In this document: piece by piece, positions 16,551 through 25,311 of the stretch | Layout of the letters: each line of letters begins with the position of its first letter | How positions within the stretch are numbered: the first letter of the stretch is position 1 | Assembly (NCBI RefSeq): GCF_039888675.1 | Contig: NZ_JBDQQR010000003.1 | Location: 310,001 to 374,000, forward strand | Reading direction: 5' to 3' | DNA from: Mesorhizobium sp. CAU 1732 | GTDB lineage: Bacteria > Pseudomonadota > Alphaproteobacteria > Rhizobiales > Rhizobiaceae | DNA: 64,000 nt | Translations under genes and position numbers: made by a program | Notes under the pieces: generated by a model | What the model saw: the letters and a program-made list of their open reading frames with translations, nothing else | What the model was told of the DNA's origin: nothing | The model's database searches: none

Positions 16551-17552
16551 TTGGCGAGCATCAACACAAATCCATCGGCAATGACGGCGCTTCAGTCGCT
16601 GCATGTCACCAACAAGGCACTGGCGGTGGTCCAGGGCCGCATTTCGACCGGCCTGCGCGTGGCCGAGGCCAAGGACAACGCCGCCTACTGGTCCATCGCG
16701 ACCACCATGCGCTCCGACAACAAAGTCCTCGCCACCGTTCAGGACACTCTGGGGCTAGGCGCGAGCCGCGTGGACACGGCTTACACGGCGCTGGAAAGCA
16801 CGCTCGACCTCGTCAGCGATATGAGGCAGAAAATTCTGGCAGCCATCGGAAAGGATCCCAGCGGCAAGGATCAGATCCAGCAAGAAATATCCGCCATACA
16901 GGCCCAGTTGGAATCGATGGCGCGCTCGGCGACATTCAGCGGGCAGAATTGGCTCGCCGTCAACGCGTCCGAAACAAACGGTCATCCAGCGGAGGGTGTC
17001 CACCGCCCCGTCGAGATCGTCTCGTCCTTCTCGCGCGGCCATACCGGCGCGATCGAACTCGGCATGATCGAAATCGACGTGGACCGCATCAAGCTCTATG
17101 ACGATGCGGCCACGACGAATGAAACCAAGGGGTTGCTCGAAGGCCTCCGCCTGGCCTCGACCGGCAAGCGCGACGACACGGCAGAGGCTCCGGCGACACC
17201 CGGCGCGGACGCGGAAGCCACCGACGGCTATGCCGTCGCGTCCCTGTCCGTCTCGGGTTACAGCGACGACCAGCTCAAGGACATGCTTTCCGTCGTGGAT
17301 GCGACACTGAAGGAAATGACCGATGCGGCCACCTCGATCGGCGCGGCCAAGAAACGCATCGACCTGCAGAAGGATTTCGGCTCCAACCTGATGGACTCCA
17401 TCGACCGTGGTGTGGGCCAACTCGTCGATGCCGACATGAACAAGGAATCCACCAGGCTGCAGGCGCTTCAGGTGCAGCAGCAGCTCGGCATCCAGTCCCT
17501 GTCGATCGCGAATTCCAACGCGCAGAACATCCTCTCGCTGTTCCGCCAGTAA
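16551..17552 (+). CDS. fliC: Flagellin (copy 3, longer variable domain)
   Basis: This is a filament subunit of 333 residues. The TTG at 16551 follows GAGGGG and opens with ASINTNPSAMTALQSLHVTN. Terminal D0/D1 domains match the other flagellins (VAEAKDNAAYWSIATTMRSD; VQQQLGIQSLSIANSNAQNI). The middle is about 70 residues longer and different, running roughly from NASETNGHPAEGVHRP to TPGADAEATDGYAVAS. It lacks the conserved leader of copies 1 and 2 and has a different promoter, so it is probably a minor or differently timed subunit. Confidence 0.95.
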   Translation: MASINTNPSAMTALQSLHVTNKALAVVQGRISTGLRVAEAKDNAAYWSIATTMRSDNKVLATVQDTLGLGASRVDTAYTALESTLDLVSDMRQKILAAIGKDPSGKDQIQQEISAIQAQLESMARSATFSGQNWLAVNASETNGHPAEGVHRPVEIVSSFSRGHTGAIELGMIEIDVDRIKLYDDAATTNETKGLLEGLRLASTGKRDDTAEAPATPGADAEATDGYAVASLSVSGYSDDQLKDMLSVVDATLKEMTDAATSIGAAKKRIDLQKDFGSNLMDSIDRGVGQLVDADMNKESTRLQALQVQQQLGIQSLSIANSNAQNILSLFRQ

Positions 17553-17572
17553 GCCAGTCACCGCCAAGAAAT

Positions 17573-17607
17573 TCGGGCCGCGATCCGTCGCGGCCCGATT
17601 TCATTTT
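17573..17607 (+). terminator. Rho-independent terminator after flagellin 3
   Basis: A perfect 11-bp stem TCGGGCCGCGA (17573-17583) / TCGCGGCCCGA (17588-17598) with loop TCCG is followed by TTTCATTTT. It separates the flagellin from fliF. Confidence 0.9.
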
Positions 17608-17660
17608 CGCACAAGCTTCGCCGCCTATTCTGGGAGAGCCGAAATTCGGAGCGCGAAGCC

Positions 17661-19301
17661 TTGCCACAACAGATCCAGTCCATCATCGACAACCTCCGCA
17701 GCTTCGGCCCGAAGCGTCTCGCCATGCTTGGCGGCGTCGGCGCGACGGTGATCGCGGTCATCCTGACCGCCTCGCTCTATCTCAACCGTCCGACCTACGA
17801 GACGCTCTATGTCGGGCTCGACCGCAACGATGTCGGCCAGATCGGCTCCGTTCTCAGCGAATCCGGCATCCGCTACGACGTCTCCAGCGATGGCACGAGC
17901 GTCACCGTGCCCGTCGGCAGCACAGGCCAGGCGCGCATGCTGCTCGCAGAGCGCGGCCTGCCGACGAGCAGCAACGCCGGATACGAACTCTTCGACAATG
18001 TCGGCTCGTTCGGCCTGACATCCTTCATGCAGGAAGTGACCCGCGTCCGCGCGCTCGAAGGCGAAATCGCGCGCACGATCCAGTCGATCTCCGGCATCAA
18101 GTCGGCCCGCGTCCACATCGTCATGCCAGAACGCGCAAGCTTCAGGCGCGAAGAGCAGGCTCCGACCGCCTCGGTCGTCATCCGCGCATCGGAAGCCGAT
18201 GGCCTGAAGGCAGCCAACGCGATCCGGCACATGGTCGCCGCAGCGGTCCCGAGGCTCGCGGCAGACAAGGTGACGATCCTCGACTCCTCCGGCGACCTGC
18301 TCGCCACCGGCGACGATCCGTCCAACAACAGCTTCGCCCGGTCGCTTTCCGTCGAACGTACCGTTGAGACGCAGATCGAGGAAAACATCCGTCGCGCGCT
18401 GGCGCCCTATCTCGGGCCCGACAATTTCCGCGCGAGCGTCAAGGCCGACGTCAACACCGACAGCCGCCAGACCGAAGAGACGATCTTCGATCCGGAATCG
18501 CGCGTGGAGCGCTCGGTCCAAGTGGTTCGCGCCAACGACCAGGCCAACCAGACACAGGCCGCACCGCCCACGACCGTGCAGCAGAACCTTCCCGAGGAAA
18601 CGGTGGAAGCCGGCCAGGGCCCCGCCTCGTCCGAGCAGCGCGAACGCCGCGAGGAAACGACGAACTACGAGCTGAACTCGAAGCGCATCGCGACCGTCAG
18701 CAACGGCTATTCCGTATCGCGCCTGTCGATCGCGGTCGTCGTCAATCGCGATCGCATCATGGCGGTGATGGGCGAGAACGCCACGCCCGAATTGCTGCAG
18801 GAGCGGATCGCCGAAATCCAGTCCGTCGTCTCGTCGGCCACCGGTTTCGACGCGGCGCGCGGCGACGTCATCAACGTCACGTCGGTTGAATTCCTCGACA
18901 GCGCCGAGGGTGTCGAGATGGTAGCGCCGACCTGGCTGGAGGCCGCAGGCCGTCATACCGGCACGATGATCAACGCGCTCGCCTTCGTTGTGGTCGTGTT
19001 CCTCGTCTCCTGGTTCGGCCTCCGTCCGATGGTCGCCGCCGTCACGAAGCAGAATGAGACGGCTGACGCGATGAACTTCGACGACATCCAGCTCTCGCTG
19101 CCGAATCCGCTCGACGCGATGCAGCTTCAGGGCGGAATGTCGGACCCGTTGGGTGGCCCCTTCCCCGACCATATGGCCAACGACATCCGCTTCAAGCTGA
19201 AGCCGGCGCCGCAGGATCGTCTCGCACAGATGGTTGATCTCAACGAGGAGCGCTCCGCGCTGATCCTGCGCAAATGGGCCAATCAGGAGCTAGCGGCTTG
19301 A
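17661..19301 (+). CDS. fliF: Flagellar MS-ring protein FliF
   Basis: FliF builds the inner-membrane MS ring on which the rotor and export gate assemble. It has 546 residues and a TTG start at 17661. The first TM helix (MLGGVGATVIAVILTASLYL) is followed by RBM domains with TLYVGLDRNDVGQIGSVLSE and IKSARVHIVMPERASF, a second TM (INALAFVVVVFLVSWFGL), and a FliG-binding C terminus MVDLNEERSALILRKWANQE. It sits between flagellins and motB, as I remember for Brucella, and not beside visN/visR as in Sinorhizobium. The TGA overlaps the next ATG. Confidence 0.97.
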   Translation: MPQQIQSIIDNLRSFGPKRLAMLGGVGATVIAVILTASLYLNRPTYETLYVGLDRNDVGQIGSVLSESGIRYDVSSDGTSVTVPVGSTGQARMLLAERGLPTSSNAGYELFDNVGSFGLTSFMQEVTRVRALEGEIARTIQSISGIKSARVHIVMPERASFRREEQAPTASVVIRASEADGLKAANAIRHMVAAAVPRLAADKVTILDSSGDLLATGDDPSNNSFARSLSVERTVETQIEENIRRALAPYLGPDNFRASVKADVNTDSRQTEETIFDPESRVERSVQVVRANDQANQTQAAPPTTVQQNLPEETVEAGQGPASSEQRERREETTNYELNSKRIATVSNGYSVSRLSIAVVVNRDRIMAVMGENATPELLQERIAEIQSVVSSATGFDAARGDVINVTSVEFLDSAEGVEMVAPTWLEAAGRHTGTMINALAFVVVVFLVSWFGLRPMVAAVTKQNETADAMNFDDIQLSLPNPLDAMQLQGGMSDPLGGPFPDHMANDIRFKLKPAPQDRLAQMVDLNEERSALILRKWANQELAA

Positions 19302-19951
19302 TGCCAGCAAACGCTCTCGCAAACGCGCTGAAGGATTTCGGTGCCCGGCCCCGGCCGGTTGCCAGCGTTTACGCCGCACCTCCGAGCTTTGCGATGGATG
19401 AAGCCGAGGTATCGGCTTTCGACGGCGCCGCGACGACCGAGGTCGATATCGACTCGCTGGTCGCGGATGCGGTTGCGCAGGCCGAAGCCGCACTGACCGA
19501 ACGGCTCGAGCGCGAGCATGCGGACATGCTCCAGATCGAGCGCGACCGGCACGCGGAAGAACTGATGGAATTCCAGAAGAACTTCGCGGAAGAGGCCAGC
19601 ATCAGGATTCAGGCCGGGATCGAGGAGATGGAAGCGCGAATCGTCGATCTGACGAGCGCCGTGACCGCCCGCATCCTCGGCTCTCTTCTGACCGACGACA
19701 TGCGCGAGCGCTCGCTGGAGCGTCTCTCCGAAATCATTCGCGAAGCCCTGCACGATGACGAAGCTGTCCGCATACGCGTCAAAGGCAGCATGCCGCTCTA
19801 CGAGGCGCTGAAAATGAAACTGCCGGCCCATGCCGACCAATTCGATTTCTCGGAAAGCGCAGGCTTCGACCTTTCGGTAACGATCGACGACAGCGTCTTC
19901 GAAACGCGTCTGGCCGAGTGGTCTACCGCACTGTCGGAGGTGCTCGCATGA
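19301..19951 (+). CDS. FliH-like coiled-coil protein (candidate export ATPase regulator)
   Basis: This 216-residue cytoplasmic protein starts at ATG 19301, overlapping the fliF stop by one base. A variable N-terminal ~45 residues precede a long charged helix (AEAALTERLEREHADMLQIE to EELMEFQKNFAEEASIRIQA). A globular C-terminal part follows with AVRIRVKGSMPLYEALKMKL and ends FETRLAEWSTALSEVLA. This layout (coiled coil, then a region ending ...SVFETRLAEW) resembles FliH/SctL stators that bind FliI and FliN. No other FliH is seen in the island. The assignment is inference from architecture. The TGA overlaps motB by 4 nt. Confidence 0.72.
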   Translation: MPANALANALKDFGARPRPVASVYAAPPSFAMDEAEVSAFDGAATTEVDIDSLVADAVAQAEAALTERLEREHADMLQIERDRHAEELMEFQKNFAEEASIRIQAGIEEMEARIVDLTSAVTARILGSLLTDDMRERSLERLSEIIREALHDDEAVRIRVKGSMPLYEALKMKLPAHADQFDFSESAGFDLSVTIDDSVFETRLAEWSTALSEVLA

Positions 19952-21237
19952 GCGCGTTCGACGGCGAAGACTCACGCCGCGAGATCATCATCGTCAAGCG
20001 GCGCAACAACGACCTCGAGGACGGTCATCACGGCGGCATGTGGAAGATCGCGTTTGCCGACTTCATGACCGCGATGATGTGCTTCTTCCTCGTCATGTGG
20101 CTCGTCAATGCATCCAACGAGGAGACGAAGGCCGCAATCGCCAGCTACTTCAACCCGATGACGCTGGTCGATGCCGCGCCGTCGCAAAAGGGCCTCAGCG
20201 ACCCGGGAGAAGAGACCAATCCCGAGGCGAACCGAGAGCCTGACGCACAGTTGGATCCGCATACGCAGGACGTGATCGAGAACAATAGATCCGGTCCAGG
20301 CCAGCAAGAGAGTTCGACCAACCAGTCGGACAGGCTCGAACCCTCCGACCGGCATCTCTTCTCCGACCCGTACGCGGTGCTTGCGGAAATCGCGCAGCAG
20401 ACCGCGATGCTTCAGAACATATCGACCGAAGGTGACGGCGGAGCGCAGACGTCAGGCCCGGCGACCGGTGCGCAAGGTGGCGAATCCTATCGCGACCCGT
20501 TCGCGCCGGACTTCTGGTCTCAGGAAATCGCGCAATCGGACGACCCGGAGCTCGACGTCTTCCGCGAGAGGTCGGTGTCGACCGCAGACGAAATTCGCGA
20601 GGCCGAGGCTGCGGTCGAAGCAGAAATCGCGACGCTCGCGGAACAGGCTCTGCCCGGTGTCGGCGAGCCTGCTCCCGACGCGCCCGATGCTGCCGCCGAG
20701 GCGGAAACCATGTCATCCGTTTCCGAGCAGGCGCCGACCGAGCCGGAATCGGTGGATCAAGCCGTCGCGCCACAGACCGCCAGGCTGGCCGAGCAGATCC
20801 GTGACGAGATTCTCGAGGCTTTCGGCCGGAATTCCGAGTTGAACAAGACGATTTCGGTGACCGCGCGCGCCGAAGGCGTGCTCATCTCCGTTACCGACGA
20901 ACTCAACTACGGCATGTTCGAGGTCGGCTCCGCGGTCCCGCGCGGCGAACTCGTGCGTGCCATGGAGCGCATCGGCCAGACGCTGAGCGAGCATGCGGGC
21001 AGGATCAGGATCAACGGGCATACCGATGGCCGCCCGTTCCGCAATGAGAACTACGACAACTGGCGTCTTTCGACTGCGCGCGCCCACGCGGCCTACTACA
21101 TGCTCGTCCGTGGCGGCATGGAGGAGAACCGCATCAGGGAAGTCGCGGGCTTCGCGGATCGCGAGTTGAAGATCGCCGACGATCCGCTTGCGGATGCCAA
21201 CCGCCGCATCGAAATCTTCCTGGAGGCAGGCGGGTGA
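19948..21237 (+). CDS. motB: Flagellar motor stator protein MotB
   Basis: MotB is the peptidoglycan-anchored stator subunit. I chose ATG 19948, giving 429 residues; it overlaps the upstream stop. The single TM helix WKIAFADFMTAMMCFFLVMW carries the proton-binding Asp at residue 38. A long acidic, Gln/Glu-rich linker (about residues 75-290) is characteristic of rhizobial MotB, where it contacts MotC. The OmpA-like domain at the C terminus contains INGHTDGRPF and NYDNWRLSTARAHAAYYMLV. It is coupled to motC by a 4-nt overlap. Confidence 0.96.
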   Translation: MSAFDGEDSRREIIIVKRRNNDLEDGHHGGMWKIAFADFMTAMMCFFLVMWLVNASNEETKAAIASYFNPMTLVDAAPSQKGLSDPGEETNPEANREPDAQLDPHTQDVIENNRSGPGQQESSTNQSDRLEPSDRHLFSDPYAVLAEIAQQTAMLQNISTEGDGGAQTSGPATGAQGGESYRDPFAPDFWSQEIAQSDDPELDVFRERSVSTADEIREAEAAVEAEIATLAEQALPGVGEPAPDAPDAAAEAETMSSVSEQAPTEPESVDQAVAPQTARLAEQIRDEILEAFGRNSELNKTISVTARAEGVLISVTDELNYGMFEVGSAVPRGELVRAMERIGQTLSEHAGRIRINGHTDGRPFRNENYDNWRLSTARAHAAYYMLVRGGMEENRIREVAGFADRELKIADDPLADANRRIEIFLEAGG

Positions 21238-22445
21238 CCAGACTGCGCAGCCGTGCACTGGGTGCCGCAGCGCTCATCGCGCTGAGCACCGGCAGCGCGT
21301 GGTCGGACGAGGCGGCAAGCGAGCTTCAGCCATATCAGATGGTGCGCTCGCTTCAGCTTGTGCAGGACCGCATCGCCGGAGGCGATCACGCGGCCCTGCC
21401 CATGCAAAAGAAGCTCCTCGAGATGATCGATGGCCGGTTCCGAAGTTCGGGAGACGAAGAGTTCGCCGATCGGCGGAACTTCGATGCCCTGCTCGTCTAC
21501 GCGATGAGCGGCGGCAACCCATCAACCGTCGCCGGTCTTATGCGACGGATCGAACTGCCGGACATGGAGCACCAGCTCGGTACGGGCGTACTCGGCTATC
21601 TGACCGGAGACATGGCTCTGGCGCGCTCGGCAATGAGCACCGTCGACCCAAAAACCCACCAGCCCGAACTCGGCGCGTTCCTGTCGCTCATCAAGGGCTC
21701 CGTCGCCGCATTGGAGGACGCGAAATCCGGTATCGCGACGCTCGACAGGGCGCGGCTGCTCGGTCCGGGAACACTCGTCGAGGAGGCCGCGCTGCGACGC
21801 ACGATCTCGCTTGCCGTGAGTTCGAGCGACGCCGAGGTCTTCCTCTCGGCCTCCGAGCAATACGCGCGCAGGTTCCTGCGCTCTCCCTATGCCAGCCAGT
21901 TCGCCGAAGCGTTCGTTTCCGGCATCCTCCAACTGAAGCGGACGGACCTTGATCTGGCTCGCATCGAGCAGACGATCGCCTGGATGTCGCGGGAACAGGC
22001 CAAGACGGTCTATCTGCGTCTGGCGCGACGCGCCGCCATCGACGGTGATGCCGCTCTTCTGGACTTCGCATCGAGCCGCGCGAAAAGCTACGACGAGGAA
22101 AGCCCGACCGTTCACACGGCGCGGAGCGAACTTTATTCAAGCATCTCTTCGGTCACCTCGGAGACCGTGCAGGAGGTTCTCGCGAAGCTGGAGGATCTCG
22201 ATGCGACCCAGCTTTCGCGGGCAGATCGTGCGCTTCTGGAAGCGGCCCGATCAGTGGCGGCCGAAGTGGTAGCGCCCGTCGATAAGCCCACCGTGGCTCC
22301 GCTCGACCGGGTTCGTAACAACGAAAACATGCAAGCCGGCGTGGAAGCGCCAGCCGAAGGTTCGGGCGAGACGGACGACATCGTCGCGGCGGCCCGCGCG
22401 AAGCTGGATGCGATCGACAAGATGCTGGAGGAACAATCGCAGTGA
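21234..22445 (+). CDS. motC: Periplasmic motility protein MotC
   Basis: MotC is a periplasmic protein described in Sinorhizobium as binding MotB and needed for motor function. It has 403 residues and a GTG start overlapping the motB stop (GTGA). The N-terminal signal peptide ends near STGSAWSDEAA. The body is helical, includes LQPYQMVRSLQLVQDRIAGG, and ends in a short Glu-rich tail. It is restricted to Hyphomicrobiales-type flagella, which helps place the organism. Its partner chaperone motE is at 11814-12353. Confidence 0.93.
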   Translation: MTRLRSRALGAAALIALSTGSAWSDEAASELQPYQMVRSLQLVQDRIAGGDHAALPMQKKLLEMIDGRFRSSGDEEFADRRNFDALLVYAMSGGNPSTVAGLMRRIELPDMEHQLGTGVLGYLTGDMALARSAMSTVDPKTHQPELGAFLSLIKGSVAALEDAKSGIATLDRARLLGPGTLVEEAALRRTISLAVSSSDAEVFLSASEQYARRFLRSPYASQFAEAFVSGILQLKRTDLDLARIEQTIAWMSREQAKTVYLRLARRAAIDGDAALLDFASSRAKSYDEESPTVHTARSELYSSISSVTSETVQEVLAKLEDLDATQLSRADRALLEAARSVAAEVVAPVDKPTVAPLDRVRNNENMQAGVEAPAEGSGETDDIVAAARAKLDAIDKMLEEQSQ

Positions 22446-23815
22446 ACGTCAATTTCGCAACTGCGCCCACGCCTCAGAAGGCCGCTGGTGGGCACACGGC
22501 CAAGGACCCAAAGGACGGCGACGCGAGGCTTGAGACCTTCGACGACGCGCTCTCGATGCGCCCCGGCAAGCGGGACGCCAAGACCGGCACGACCGACACC
22601 GATGACAAGCAGCCGGTCTGGAAGGCGCCCGAATTCGCCAAACGCTTCGGCGTGAACCCCGCATTGGTCGGCGACATCGATACTCCCGAGCCACAGGCTG
22701 ATGCGCTGCCCCCCGAGCTTCGACCAGACGACGAAGCCGGCGCGCTGGACGCGATCGCCGCTGTGGAAGTGCCGTCGCGGGAGCCTTCGACCCTTTCGAT
22801 CCTCAACGCGTTCATTGCAGCCAAGCCGGATGGTGATGCACACCCGGCGAAGGCTGAACAGCAGCCTGCCGCGAACGAGGCCAAAGCAGCATTGGCGAAA
22901 GTGGCTGGCACGCTCGATGCCGAAGGCCCCCCTCCCAGCCAGACTATCGCGACAGCCACGAAGGACGCGCCGCGTGTCGCGTCGGTCGGCGCGGAAATCC
23001 AGATGGCCATCCCCGCGCGCGAGCGACAGGAACCCGCCGCTTCCAAGGGCATCTCCAACGGCAATAGCGCCACCCAAATCAGACCGCCTGCCTCAGCTGT
23101 CGGGACTCTGACGGCGGATGCGGTTGATCGACCGACATCTGTTGCCGAAAAGCCACAGGATGCGAGCAGCAAGCCCGCGATCCCTGCGCTGAACGCCGGG
23201 GGCGGTGGAAAGCCTGCGCAAACAGCTCCGACGACCGATCCGCTTGCTGCCCGTGTCACGGTTTTGGGCTCAAACAACGCCGTAGCGCCCGCGCAGGTCG
23301 TCCCGCAAACAAATGTGACCACCGCCGGCCTCGTCTCCGCGATCGAAAGCGAACCCACCTGGCGCGCCGTCGCGCAGGATCCCGATGTCCTCCAGAGAAC
23401 GCCCGGGCAGGCACATGGGGTCAATTCGCTCAAAATTCAGTTGAATCCTGCCGAACTGGGCATGGTCACAGCCCGACTCACCACCTCAGGAACGCAACTC
23501 CTGATTGCAGTCCGAGTCGAGTCGAGAGAAGCCCACCAGAAGCTCACGGCAGACAGCGACACGATCATCAAGGCGCTTCGCGCGGTCGGGTTCGACGTCG
23601 AGAAGGTTACGATCCAGCAGGCGCCCGCCACCAACTCATCCGCCCAGCAAGGCATGGGCGGGCGCGAGCACTCGATGTCCAACCAGCAGGCACAGAGCGA
23701 GAATGGCGCAAGGCAGCAGGGCGAACGCAATGCGGCCGGGCGACATGGTGAAGGAGGCCGGCATGCGCCTGGCGAAGCCCCTGCGGATCGCTCTGGCAGC
23801 GATCTCTATATCTAG
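22442..23815 (+). CDS. fliK: Flagellar hook-length control protein FliK (formerly MotD)
   Basis: FliK is the molecular ruler that ends hook growth and triggers the FlhB switch. It has 457 residues and a GTG start overlapping the motC stop. The first ~310 residues are Pro/Ala/Thr-rich low complexity. The C-terminal Flg_hook domain contains GVNSLKIQLNPAELGMVTAR and QKLTADSDTIIKALRAVGFD. The tail is Gln/Gly-rich. The last 53 nt overlap the start of the lytic transglycosylase gene in another frame. Its position between motC and ftcR fits the rhizobial motD/fliK gene. Confidence 0.92.
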   Translation: MNVNFATAPTPQKAAGGHTAKDPKDGDARLETFDDALSMRPGKRDAKTGTTDTDDKQPVWKAPEFAKRFGVNPALVGDIDTPEPQADALPPELRPDDEAGALDAIAAVEVPSREPSTLSILNAFIAAKPDGDAHPAKAEQQPAANEAKAALAKVAGTLDAEGPPPSQTIATATKDAPRVASVGAEIQMAIPARERQEPAASKGISNGNSATQIRPPASAVGTLTADAVDRPTSVAEKPQDASSKPAIPALNAGGGGKPAQTAPTTDPLAARVTVLGSNNAVAPAQVVPQTNVTTAGLVSAIESEPTWRAVAQDPDVLQRTPGQAHGVNSLKIQLNPAELGMVTARLTTSGTQLLIAVRVESREAHQKLTADSDTIIKALRAVGFDVEKVTIQQAPATNSSAQQGMGGREHSMSNQQAQSENGARQQGERNAAGRHGEGGRHAPGEAPADRSGSDLYI

Positions 23816-24335
23816 CTCGACGGTCCTGTCCGCCCAAGCGGCGGGCAACGCCTGCGAGGCGGAAATCCTCCGCGCGTCGGAGCGGTATGGCGTGCCGCCA
23901 GGCATTCTTTACGCCGTGGGCCTCACCGAAACGGGCCGCAAAGGCAGTCTTCAGCCCTACGCGCTCAACATTGCGGGCCGTGCCGTCTTCGCCAGATCGC
24001 AGCAGGAAGCGGTTCGCGAGTTCTCCGCCGCACGCAGCGCCGGCGTAAAGCTCATCGATCTGGGATGCATGCAGATCAACCATCATTACCACGCGGATCA
24101 GTTCGCGAATGTCGGCCAGATGCTCGATCCGCGCATGAACGTCGACTACGCCGCGCGCTTCCTCGTGCAACTCAAGCGCAGGCACGATACGTGGTCGATG
24201 GCCGTCGCACGGTATCATGCAGGCCCGGACAACGACCCCGCGCAGAAGCGCTACGTCTGCCGTGTCATCACCAACATGGTCGCAACCGGCTTTGGAAAAT
24301 GGACCCCGCCTGCGCGCGACTTCTGCAACTCATAG
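23763..24335 (+). CDS. Lytic transglycosylase of the flagellar locus
   Basis: This is a periplasmic SLT-type peptidoglycan lyase, 190 residues. I chose ATG 23763 because AAGGAGG lies 5 nt upstream and it opens a signal peptide (RIALAAISISSSTVLSAQAA). The catalytic Glu is probably in ILYAVGLTETGRKGSLQPYA. Later motifs are DLGCMQINHHYHADQF and MAVARYHAGP. The rod-domain FlgJ homologue at 34081-34632 lacks a muramidase domain, so this enzyme probably opens the wall for the rod. It overlaps fliK by 53 nt. Confidence 0.9.
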   Translation: MRLAKPLRIALAAISISSSTVLSAQAAGNACEAEILRASERYGVPPGILYAVGLTETGRKGSLQPYALNIAGRAVFARSQQEAVREFSAARSAGVKLIDLGCMQINHHYHADQFANVGQMLDPRMNVDYAARFLVQLKRRHDTWSMAVARYHAGPDNDPAQKRYVCRVITNMVATGFGKWTPPARDFCNS

Positions 24336-24515
24336 GTTGCATCGCGTCCGGGTGGACATGATGAGCGAATCGCCTCGACCGACCTCCTCCCAAACTTCCC
24401 ACGCAAACTAAGACTCCCAAGAAACCAGCTACAAGAAATTACGGTTGTCGCTGATTCCTCACGCCGGTTACCCCTTTATCCACAGTTAAGATCAACTGAT
24501 TCGGAGGGCGGGCCG

Positions 24516-25184
24516 ATGATAGTAGTAGTTGACGAGCGAGAGCTCGTAAAAGACGGATTCAATTCACTTTTCGACCGGGAAGGCGTGGCAAGCGCCGGAT
24601 TTGGGTCGCACGAGTTCGGGGAATGGGTCTCGACGGTGGACGAACACGACCTCAAGGCCGTGCGCGCATTCCTCATCGGCGAGTGCTCCAGCGACCTGGT
24701 TTCACCACGCAGGATCCGTGACCGTACCTCGGCACCGGTCATTGCGCTGAGCGACCAGCACTCCCTTGAGAACACGCTTCGATTGTTCGAATCCGGCGTC
24801 GATGACGTCATTCGCAAGCCGGTACACATTCGGGAAATCCTGGCACGCATCTCGGCGATCAGCCGGCGCTTTCAGGATGAGAAGCCCTATTCGGAATTCG
24901 GCGAGATGCGTATCTTCGTCGATGGCCGCGATCCGGAGATTTCCGGCGAGCCATTGCCGCTGCCGCGCCGCGAACGCCGCATTCTCGAATTCCTTGCGAG
25001 CAATGCCGGCCGCCGCGTGACCAAGACGCAGGTTTTCAACGCGATCTACGGCATCTTCGACGAAGAGGTCGAGGAGAACGTGGTCGAGAGCCACATCAGC
25101 AAGCTGCGCAAGAAACTTCGCGGGAAGCTCGGCTTCGACCCGATCGATTCCAAGCGGTTCCTCGGCTACCGGCTCATCACCTGA
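24516..25184 (+). CDS. ftcR: Flagellar transcriptional regulator FtcR/Rem (OmpR-type, atypical receiver)
   Basis: This matches the Brucella FtcR / Sinorhizobium Rem family, which activates mid-class flagellar genes. It has 222 residues, and GGAGGGCGGGCCG precedes the ATG at 24516. The receiver-like N-terminal domain begins [19 protein letters not shown]. It keeps acidic residues near position 6 and a Lys in DDVIRKPVH, but the strand [12 protein letters not shown] has no phospho-acceptor Asp. A winged-helix DNA-binding domain occupies about residues 125-222 ([33 protein letters not shown]). The 180-nt gap upstream and 127-nt gap downstream suggest its own promoter and one for flgE. Confidence 0.92.
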   Translation: MIVVVDERELVKDGFNSLFDREGVASAGFGSHEFGEWVSTVDEHDLKAVRAFLIGECSSDLVSPRRIRDRTSAPVIALSDQHSLENTLRLFESGVDDVIRKPVHIREILARISAISRRFQDEKPYSEFGEMRIFVDGRDPEISGEPLPLPRRERRILEFLASNAGRRVTKTQVFNAIYGIFDEEVEENVVESHISKLRKKLRGKLGFDPIDSKRFLGYRLIT

Positions 25185-25311
25185 TGTACGCGGCGATGGC
25201 GCCAGCGAACCGGCCGGATTTCTGCCGACTGCGCCGCGCCATAGCCAGCTTCACGCAAGACAGATCGACTAGCCTCAGCTGGAGCGGTCTGAATCTTGAG
25301 GAGAACTCCCA

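Noticed and set aside
17625..19172. 515-residue minus-strand open frame
   Set aside because: Mirror frame of fliF; no ribosome site or motif.
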